Source: JBJXHG01 sp046160865 (GTDB lineage Bacteria > Planctomycetota > UBA1135 > GCA-002686595). Taken from it: a stretch of 12,150 nucleotides of DNA. The DNA lies in NCBI GenBank assembly GCA_046160865.1, contig JBJXHG010000005.1, positions 1-12,150 on the forward strand, in the 5' to 3' direction. The notes beneath the pieces were generated by a model. That model was not told where the DNA came from. It saw nothing but the letters and a program-made list of their open reading frames with translations, and searched no databases. Shown piece after piece: positions 6,193 to 12,150 of the stretch; the stretch's first letter is position 1; each line of letters begins with the position of its first letter. The translations under genes and the position numbers were made by a program.

Positions 6193-8244
6193 GTGAGCAC
6201 GACACGACCTGCCGACGACCGGGGCCCGCGCATCGGGCCGTATCGAACGGTGCGCGAGCTCGGCCGCGGCGGCCAAGCGATCGTGTGGCTCGCCGAGGAC
6301 TCGCGCATCGGCCGTCAGGTCGCGTTGAAAGTGCTGCCGTACCTCGGTCCGGGCGCGGAAGAAGCGCTGCGGCGCTTTCGTCGCGAGGCCGAAGTCGCGG
6401 CGCGTCTCGAGCATCCGGCCATTTGCGCGGTGCTCGAAGCGGATCTCGATCAAGGCACGCCGTACATCGCGATGCGCTACGTCGCGGGCGAGACGCTCGC
6501 TCGCCGGCTGTCGCGCGAGCGCGACCTCGGCGCTCCGCCGCCCGACCGCGACGCGTTGCGCACGCTCGCGTCGTTCTTCGAGAAGACGGCGCGCGCGCTG
6601 CACGCCGCGCACGAAGCCGGCATCGTCCACCGCGACGTCAAGCCCGCGAACGTGATGGTGACGCCGGAGGGCGAGCCGGTGATCCTCGACTTCGGGCTCG
6701 CGCGCGAGGACGACGCAGCCGGCCAAGCACAGAGCTTGAGTGGCGAGCTGTCCGGCACGCCGGCGTACATGAGCCCCGAGCAGATGACCGGGCGCTCGCG
6801 CCCCGATCGGCGCACCGACGTTTGGTCGCTCGGCGTTGCGCTGTACGAGGCCGCGACGCGCACGCATCCGTTCGCCGCCGCGACGCGCGAGAGCTTGTTC
6901 CAGTCGATCCTCAACGACGACCCGTCCGATGCTCGGCGTATCAACACGCAGATCGACCGCGACTTCGCCACGATCCTCGAGACCGCGACGGCGAAAGAGC
7001 GCGACCGGCGCTATCAAACGGCGCTCGACTTCGCCGAGGACCTGCGGCGCTGGCGCACGAACGAGCCGATCCGCGCACGCGCGGTCGGACGAATGGAGCG
7101 GCTCGGCCGCTGGATGCAGCGCAAGCCCGCGCTCGCCGCGAGCATCGCCGCGACCCTTGTGCTGCTGCTCGCTTCGAGCGCGTTCCTCTTCTACGGCATC
7201 GGTGCGGCGGGCCGCGCGGACGTCGAAGCGGGCCTGCGCAGCGTCGCGGAAGCCGCGCAGCAACGCGCCGAGACCGAACGCGCGCGCGCCGACGCCGCAC
7301 GGCTCGCGCTCGAGCAAGTGCAATCGGACCGTGCGCTCGCGGACGAGCTCGACGAGCTGAACATGCAGATGGGCACGCTGTGGTTCGGCTTGCGCGAGGA
7401 AGCGAGCGTGTCCGCGCTCGCGCCGAAGTACCTCGCCGCGTTCGCGCGCTACGGCATCGACTTCGAGCGCGACGAGAGCGCAACGCACGCGACCCTGCGC
7501 CTCGCTGCGTTGCGCACGCGCGATCTCGAGCTGTGGAGCATGGTGCAGGGCTCCCTGAGCAACCTGAGCTCGGTCCTCGAGCTCGACGAGAGCACTCCGG
7601 CGACGCGCATCCGCGTCGCGCAGGCGCGCGATGCGTTTCCGGAAGTTCGTTGGCCGGCGCTCGAGACTGCGGTCGCGCGTTGGGAGTCGGAGCAAGTCGA
7701 CGAGTTCGGATCGCTGCTGGCCGAGGATGTCCTCGCGACCAAGAGTCCGGATCAGCTCTACGAGCTCGCCGCCAAACTGCTGCTCAACCCGGCGCGCCTC
7801 GGTGACGCGACGGCGGTGCTCGAGCGTGCGCTCGAGCGCGCTCCCGGATCGTTCCGGCTGCACTTCCTGATCTCCGCGCTCGGGTTCATGCAGGTCGCGG
7901 AAGCGCGTGCACGCGATCCGGAGTCAGCGAACGCGCTCGGCGCGAAGCTCCTGCACCACATGCAAGTCGCGGTCGCGCTTCGTCCGCGCTCGGGCTTCGT
8001 GCGCGCGATGCTCGCCAACGCGTTCGCGGTCAACACGCGGTACGTCGAAGCGATGCACTGCATGGACGACGCAACGGAGCTCGAGCCGGACAACGCGCTC
8101 GTGTGGCTCTTCCGCGCGCGCTTCTACAGCTACACGCCGTCGCCGGAGGTCGGTGTGGCGGCGTGCAAGCAGGCGCTCGCGCTCGAGCCGAACTTGGACG
8201 GAGCGAAGAAGCTGTTGGCGGAGCTCGAAGCGCGGGTGAAGTAG
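6193..8244 (+). CDS. Transmembrane Ser/Thr protein kinase with coiled-coil and TPR-like C-terminus
   Basis: This is a Hanks-type (eukaryotic-like) kinase of 683 aa that should phosphorylate Ser/Thr on unknown targets. All catalytic elements are visible: glycine loop LGRGGQAIVWLA (23-34), VALK lysine K46, helix-C glutamate near E65-E67, catalytic loop HRDVKPAN (146-153), DFG (166-168) and the GTPAYMSPE segment (188-196). The kinase is therefore predicted active. A basic juxtamembrane stretch (~300-311) precedes one membrane span (~314-337). Beyond it, on the predicted outer side, are an Ala/Glu/Arg-rich coiled coil (~343-390) and helical TPR-like repeats (~520-680, e.g. AVLERALERAPGSFRLHF and CKQALALEPN). 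The start is the GTG at 6193. It has no clear ribosome-binding site, but the kinase fold begins about 16 residues later. A strong hairpin follows the stop. The sensing ligand is unknown. Confidence 0.93.
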   Translation: MSTTRPADDRGPRIGPYRTVRELGRGGQAIVWLAEDSRIGRQVALKVLPYLGPGAEEALRRFRREAEVAARLEHPAICAVLEADLDQGTPYIAMRYVAGETLARRLSRERDLGAPPPDRDALRTLASFFEKTARALHAAHEAGIVHRDVKPANVMVTPEGEPVILDFGLAREDDAAGQAQSLSGELSGTPAYMSPEQMTGRSRPDRRTDVWSLGVALYEAATRTHPFAAATRESLFQSILNDDPSDARRINTQIDRDFATILETATAKERDRRYQTALDFAEDLRRWRTNEPIRARAVGRMERLGRWMQRKPALAASIAATLVLLLASSAFLFYGIGAAGRADVEAGLRSVAEAAQQRAETERARADAARLALEQVQSDRALADELDELNMQMGTLWFGLREEASVSALAPKYLAAFARYGIDFERDESATHATLRLAALRTRDLELWSMVQGSLSNLSSVLELDESTPATRIRVAQARDAFPEVRWPALETAVARWESEQVDEFGSLLAEDVLATKSPDQLYELAAKLLLNPARLGDATAVLERALERAPGSFRLHFLISALGFMQVAEARARDPESANALGAKLLHHMQVAVALRPRSGFVRAMLANAFAVNTRYVEAMHCMDDATELEPDNALVWLFRARFYSYTPSPEVGVAACKQALALEPNLDGAKKLLAELEARVK

Positions 8245-8276
8245 GCGCAGAGCGCGGTCCGACGCGCGGAGCGCCC

Positions 8277-8304
8277 GCGTGCGGCGCGTTCTCGCGTCGC
8301 ACGC
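8277..8304 (+). terminator. 12-bp GC hairpin after the kinase gene
   Basis: Arms at 8277-8288 and 8293-8304 form a 12-bp stem with one G-T wobble around a ttct tetraloop. It begins 33 bases past the kinase stop. It is the most compact strong hairpin in the window and sits where a terminator would be expected. No T-run follows, so it may end transcription weakly or protect the mRNA 3' end. Confidence 0.55.
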
Positions 8305-8351
8305 ATGAAACGGCGGCGGGGACCTGTGTCGGCTGCTTACGCTCGCTGTGT

Positions 8352-8397
8352 CTCGCATCTCGCGAACGCTTTCGGCTTCCCTTTGCGCAGATGCGAG
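8352..8397 (+). other. Inverted repeat in the leader region of the FG-GAP gene
   Basis: CTCGCATCT (8352-8360) pairs perfectly with AGATGCGAG (8389-8397). After one bulged base, three more pairs can form (8361-8363 with 8385-8387). The element lies about 100 bases before the FG-GAP gene start, in an otherwise featureless 250-bp gap. It could be an operator or a leader hairpin; nothing in the sequence decides this. Confidence 0.35.
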
Positions 8398-8494
8398 CCT
8401 CTCCCCAGCGCAGAGATCGCGGGCGATACTTGGCCTGTCGATCCCGCGGGTGTCGGCGTCTCGACGACCCGCTCGACGGAAAGCTCCCCGTCCC

Positions 8495-10252
8495 ATGGCG
8501 CTCCGTTTCCAGCCCACGCTTACGCGCGGTTGCGTCCGCCTCCTGTTCGTAGCCGGACTGACTGCAGGTTCGGTAGACGCACGCGCGGTCTCGGCGGGCG
8601 GCCCCACGCTCGCGCTTCAGGAATCCAGGTTGACCGCGAGTGACGCGACGCCGAGCCCACCTCCCGATTCATTCGGGTGGAGCGTCGCGCTCGCCGGCGA
8701 TACGGCAGTCGTCGGCTCTCCGGGCGACGACCTTGCTGCGGGAACCGACGCGGGTTCCGTGTACGTCTACGTTCGCAACGCCGGGGTTTGGATGGAACAG
8801 GCGAAGCTTGTCGCTTCGGATGCCGCGCCCGACTGTCTGTTCGGATATTCGGTTGCGATCTTTGGCGACACGATCGTCGCGGGTGCGCCGCGTGCGGATC
8901 ATTCGTCCCGCCAAAATGCCGGCGCGACGTACGTCTTCGTCCGCACGGGATCGGTGTGGAGCGAGCAGGCCAAGTTGGTCGCCGACGATGCGGCGATCAA
9001 TGATGCGCTCGGCGACGCAGTCGACATCGATGGGGACACGGTCGTCGCAGGATCCGCTTCCAATCCGGTCCCGTTCGGTCGCTCGGGTGCCGCATACGTG
9101 TTCCAACGCTCGGGGGTGACGTGGGCGCAGCAAGCCAAGCTGACGGCGGACACGTACCGGCTCGGGAAGAGCGTCTCGATCCAACACGACACGATCGTGA
9201 CGGGAGCGCCATTCGACACGCACGCAGGCTCGATGACCAACGCTGGCGCGGTGAACGTCTTCGTTCGCAACGGTACGACTTGGACGGAGCAAGCGCGTCT
9301 CCAAGCGAACGACGCCGAGCTCGAAGACGAGTTTGGTCGAAGCGTGTCCGTGTTCGGTGACACGCTCGTCGTCGGTGCGCCCGACGAGAACGCCAATCGA
9401 GGCAGCGTCTACGTGTTCGAACGCGCCGGTTCGACTTGGACTCAGCGCGCCAAGCTGTATCCGCACGATCCGAGCCTCTCCGCGGATTTCGGAAACTCGG
9501 TCTCGCTGAGCGCAACCACCGTGTGCGTGGGCTCACCCATCGCGCATTTTGGCGGTCAGTTCGGTTGCGGCGTCGCGTATTTGTTTGAACGATCGAGCTT
9601 GGGCTGGAGAGAAGTCGGCAAGATCGTCGCCGACGACTTCACCGCGAGTTCGCGTTTCGCGACCAGTGCGTCCAGCGATGCAGGCAGGATCCTTTTCGGG
9701 GCGCCTTCCGCTCCGAGCAACGGGGCCGCCTACGTGTTCGAACTCGTCCCCTCCCTCACGTCTTGCTTCGCCGACGGTTCGCTGCCGACGCCGTGCCCCT
9801 GCGCTCCTCCCCACTTCGTTCCGGCGCCCAGCGGCTCGCCGAACGCCGGGTGCGCGAACTCGTTCGACCTATCCGGCGCCAAGTTGATCGCCGGCGGCCG
9901 CATCAGCCCGGAGACATTGGCGTTTACCGCGGACATCGGTCCGAGCTACACCGGTTTCGCGCTGATGGTGAAGAGCGAGACCGTGAGCTCCATCGGCTTC
10001 GCGAACGGCGACGGCGTCCGATGTCTCGACGGCGCGATGGTCCGCTTCGGTGCGCACAACGCCGGAGCTTTCGGAGCTGCGATCGGAACCTGGTCGTATC
10101 CCAACGCGACGCAAACTGGCGCCGTTTCCCTCGCCACCGCGCAGACTCCCGGTCAGACCGCCTACTACCAACTGCGCTACCGCAACGCGCTGGCCGACTT
10201 CTGCTCGCCCGATACGACGAACTGGACCAACGTCGTTCAAGTCGACTGGTGA
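8495..10252 (+). CDS. Secreted seven-bladed FG-GAP beta-propeller protein
   Basis: This is an exported 585-aa protein. I chose the ATG at 8495 because it gives a signal peptide (basic start to R15, hydrophobic LLFVAGLTAGSV, cleavage near DARA at residue 31). The open frame reaches back to a GTG at 8348, but that adds 49 leader-like residues. Residues ~55-418 hold seven FG-GAP-type repeats with FG or LG at about 60, 116, 172, 223, 280, 332 and 388. Typical cores are FGWSVALAGDTAVVGSPGDD and FGRSVSVFGDTLVVGAP. Repeat 7 is degenerate. Seven repeats of 51-57 residues fit a closed integrin-alpha-like propeller. The C-terminal domain (~422-585) has six cysteines (C424, C434, C436, C453, C510, C570) and the motif FANGDGVRCLDGAMVR. 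I recognise it as a tail recurring on secreted planctomycete proteins, of unknown function. A binding or surface role is likely; no enzyme motif is seen. Confidence 0.9.
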   Translation: MALRFQPTLTRGCVRLLFVAGLTAGSVDARAVSAGGPTLALQESRLTASDATPSPPPDSFGWSVALAGDTAVVGSPGDDLAAGTDAGSVYVYVRNAGVWMEQAKLVASDAAPDCLFGYSVAIFGDTIVAGAPRADHSSRQNAGATYVFVRTGSVWSEQAKLVADDAAINDALGDAVDIDGDTVVAGSASNPVPFGRSGAAYVFQRSGVTWAQQAKLTADTYRLGKSVSIQHDTIVTGAPFDTHAGSMTNAGAVNVFVRNGTTWTEQARLQANDAELEDEFGRSVSVFGDTLVVGAPDENANRGSVYVFERAGSTWTQRAKLYPHDPSLSADFGNSVSLSATTVCVGSPIAHFGGQFGCGVAYLFERSSLGWREVGKIVADDFTASSRFATSASSDAGRILFGAPSAPSNGAAYVFELVPSLTSCFADGSLPTPCPCAPPHFVPAPSGSPNAGCANSFDLSGAKLIAGGRISPETLAFTADIGPSYTGFALMVKSETVSSIGFANGDGVRCLDGAMVRFGAHNAGAFGAAIGTWSYPNATQTGAVSLATAQTPGQTAYYQLRYRNALADFCSPDTTNWTNVVQVDW

Positions 10253-10277
10253 GGGCTGCAGAGTCGGAGTGGTCGCG

Positions 10278-10319
10278 CAGCGCGTCGACGCAGATGGCGC
10301 GAAGGCGCGCTCCGCGCTG
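10278..10319. terminator. Possible bidirectional terminator between convergent genes
   Basis: CAGCGCG (10278-10284) and CGCGCTG (10313-10319) form a 7-bp outer stem. A smaller gcgc-gaag-gcgc stem lies inside. The element fills most of the 68 bp between the convergent FG-GAP and redoxin-fusion genes. It has no T-run on either side, so support is mainly positional. Confidence 0.35.
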
Positions 10320-10320
10320 G

Positions 10321-12123
10321 TCACATCAGCGGCACGACCGTATCGAAGTAGCCGATGAACATCTCCTCGAACGTCTGCTCGCCCCAGCGCACGGACGCTT
10401 TCGGATCCGGGTTGTTCAAGTTGCCGCTCGAGTTGTCGAAGTGCCCGATGCACTCGAGGCGCGTGCCCGCCGGCAGGAACATCGGATCCGGCAAGAGATA
10501 CGACTCCTGCCAATTGAAGTCGTAGTGCGCGAAGAGCAGCTCCTGCTCGACGCCGCCGGGCATGTGGGCGACGAAGCGGAAGTCCTTCCCGCGCGTGTGC
10601 ATGTGCGGAAAGAGACCGACGAGACCCACGTCCTCGGCGATCACGCGCTCGGCGCGCACTTCGTGGTTCGCGGCTCCCGGCGGGATCTCGAAGCCTTCGT
10701 TGATCACGGAGCTCGTCACGACTTCGAACGCGGGCGGCTCTTTCGCGAACACGAGCGCGAGGCTCGAGCGATCGTGACGCTGCTTGCCGTTCGGCGTGTA
10801 GTGCATCTGGAACACGAGCGTCGCGCCCGCGCGCAAGCGCTTCGCGTAGCCCTTCGGATACACGGACGGCGTGTCACCGGGGACGTACACGGCGAGGTAC
10901 GAGCGCTCGTCGATGCTGCCGTTCGCTTCTTGAAGCGCGACCAAGACATGGTGCACGACGTCGGCCGCGCCGGGCTTCACTTCGAGCGCTTGGATCCAGC
11001 GGTCCTCGGGAAACTTCGTCTGGACGGTGAAGTGCTGGTACTCGACGACGCCCTCGCGCGGCACGGCATACCCTTCGGCTGGCAGCGGCTTCCCGTCGCG
11101 CGCGTCGATCTCGGGCGTGAGCACGACGTCCGGCGTTCCGATCGACCAGCCTTCGGGCCACGTCTTCGGCTTCGGCGCGTCCGCGGGATTGCCGCGCGGC
11201 ATGCCTTCGGCGATCCAGCGCAGCACGAGCTCCTTCTCCGCCGGACGGATCTTGCGCTCGTTCGCGAACACGCCGTCGAAGCGCGCGTCGGCATTCCACG
11301 GCGGCATGATCCCCTCTTCCAAAACCGACGCGATCATCTTCGCGCGCCCCTTCACGTCCTCGTAGCTCTGCAACGAGAACGGACCGACTTGTCCCGGACG
11401 GTGACACGCTTCGCAGCGCGCTTGCAGGATCGGAGCAATGTCGCGCGCGAACGTCGGAGCGGCGGGCAACTCGCTCGCGGGCAGCAACGTCAGGAGGCAG
11501 CCGGCCGCGGCGCTCGCCGCAACCGCGGGTGATTCGCCCTGCAGCACGGCTTGGATCGCGCTCGCGAGGTAGCTCTGCGTCGGCTCCGGTCGCGCTGCGC
11601 CGATCGTGTACTGATCGTCGACGGCGCCGCGATAGGCGAGCTGTCCGCGTCCGTCGAACACGAACGTCTCCGTCGTCGTGCGCACGTCCAATCGCCGCGC
11701 GAGCTCTTGCCGCGCATCCTTCAGCACGAGGTACGTGCGCTCGAACTCCGACGACTCGCGCGCGATCTCGGCGAGCGAGTCCTGCGCGCTCGCGTCGAGC
11801 CCGACGAAGCGCACACCGCGCGCGCGGAACGCGTTCGACAAGCGCTCGAGCCGCGGCGCGAGCTTGCCCGCGATCGGGCAACCGACCTCGGTCATGCACA
11901 GCACGACGATCTCGCCGCGCGCGAAGCCGGGCACGAGCTCGCCGAGCGACGTCGAGCTGCCGGCGAGGCGCACGAGCTCGATCGAGCGCAGCTCGTCTGC
12001 GCTCGGAATGGCGGACGGAGGAACGACCACGCGCGTCGCGAGAGTGTGCTCGGACGCTTCGCACGCCTGGGCCAACGTGGGGACGAACAGTGCGACGGAC
12101 AAGTAGAAGGCGTGCCTGAGCAT
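10321..12123 (-). CDS. Redoxin / cytochrome c / copper type II monooxygenase-like trimodular fusion
   Basis: This is an exported 600-aa redox protein. The ATG at 12123 follows GGAG by eight bases and opens into a signal peptide (residues 1-20, LAQA|C). Module 1 (~33-215) is thioredoxin-like, with C76 and C82 in LCMTEVGCPIAGK and a later C209 in AAGCLL that may be the resolving partner. Module 2 (~223-310) is a monoheme cytochrome c: CEACH at 237-241, with M273 in IMPPW as probable axial ligand. Module 3 (~330-600) resembles the copper type II ascorbate-dependent monooxygenase (PHM/DBM) fold. All expected copper ligands are present: HH at 391-392 and H441 in QMHYTP for one site; H507 and H509 in PHMHTR and M588 in EEMFIGY for the other. 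The heme could feed electrons to copper in place of ascorbate, but that is inference and the substrate is unknown. The gene is convergent with the FG-GAP gene, 68 bp apart. The far upstream region lies outside the window. Confidence 0.9.
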   Translation of the reverse strand: MLRHAFYLSVALFVPTLAQACEASEHTLATRVVVPPSAIPSADELRSIELVRLAGSSTSLGELVPGFARGEIVVLCMTEVGCPIAGKLAPRLERLSNAFRARGVRFVGLDASAQDSLAEIARESSEFERTYLVLKDARQELARRLDVRTTTETFVFDGRGQLAYRGAVDDQYTIGAARPEPTQSYLASAIQAVLQGESPAVAASAAAGCLLTLLPASELPAAPTFARDIAPILQARCEACHRPGQVGPFSLQSYEDVKGRAKMIASVLEEGIMPPWNADARFDGVFANERKIRPAEKELVLRWIAEGMPRGNPADAPKPKTWPEGWSIGTPDVVLTPEIDARDGKPLPAEGYAVPREGVVEYQHFTVQTKFPEDRWIQALEVKPGAADVVHHVLVALQEANGSIDERSYLAVYVPGDTPSVYPKGYAKRLRAGATLVFQMHYTPNGKQRHDRSSLALVFAKEPPAFEVVTSSVINEGFEIPPGAANHEVRAERVIAEDVGLVGLFPHMHTRGKDFRFVAHMPGGVEQELLFAHYDFNWQESYLLPDPMFLPAGTRLECIGHFDNSSGNLNNPDPKASVRWGEQTFEEMFIGYFDTVVPLM

Positions 12124-12150
12124 GACGGAGTCTCCGAGTCGTGGACGGCG

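Noticed and set aside
5914..7863. Long open frame (649 codons) on the minus strand opposite the kinase gene
   Set aside because: It is antisense to a kinase with all catalytic motifs intact. Its product is Arg/Ala-rich with no recognisable domain. Strong GC bias at third positions leaves such antisense frames open.
9763..11532. Long plus-strand open frame (589 codons) running opposite the redoxin-cytochrome-copper gene
   Set aside because: It overlaps the end of the FG-GAP gene in another frame and the fusion gene in antisense. The product is Arg/His/Val-rich without motifs. It is a shadow of real genes.

Overview
This is a GC-rich, densely coding window. It carries seven protein genes and no RNA genes, CRISPR array, transposase or phage genes that I can see. 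The gene content suggests a member of the Planctomycetota, probably one of the high-GC marine lineages rich in secreted propeller and beta-helix proteins. The supporting signs are a Ser/Thr kinase with a single membrane span and a TPR-like tail, FG-GAP and beta-helix secreted proteins with extra C-terminal domains, a YncE-like propeller fused to a diheme cytochrome, and a redoxin/cytochrome c/copper-monooxygenase-like fusion. The phylum assignment is inference from protein style, not from a marker gene.

Layout from left to right. Positions 1-262 are a large inverted repeat. Its right arm covers the last codons of the cytochrome gene, and its left arm starts at the first base of the window. 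Next, on the minus strand, come a secreted YVTN-type beta-propeller/diheme cytochrome c (239-2995) and an AhpE-like peroxiredoxin (3244-3696). A perfect 13-bp stem between them is a good candidate terminator for the peroxiredoxin. Divergent from the peroxiredoxin is a CysQ-type 3'(2'),5'-bisphosphate nucleotidase (3906-4724, plus strand). Three further plus-strand genes follow: a secreted beta-helix protein (4931-6139), a transmembrane Ser/Thr protein kinase (6193-8244) and a secreted seven-bladed FG-GAP propeller protein (8495-10252). The last gene is convergent on the minus strand and encodes the redoxin/cytochrome c/copper type II monooxygenase-like fusion (10321-12123). Its start lies 27 bases from the window end.

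How the genes may work together. Peroxiredoxin and CysQ share a 209-bp divergent intergenic region and fit cytoplasmic thiol redox and sulfate assimilation. The two c-type cytochrome proteins and the FG-GAP and beta-helix proteins all have export signals, so most of the window serves the cell envelope or periplasm. The kinase could link an extracytoplasmic signal to the cytoplasm, but no partner is shown by the sequence. No obvious defence system or mobile cassette is present. The most unusual items are the terminal inverted repeat, which copies the 3' end of the cytochrome gene, and the trimodular redox/copper fusion.
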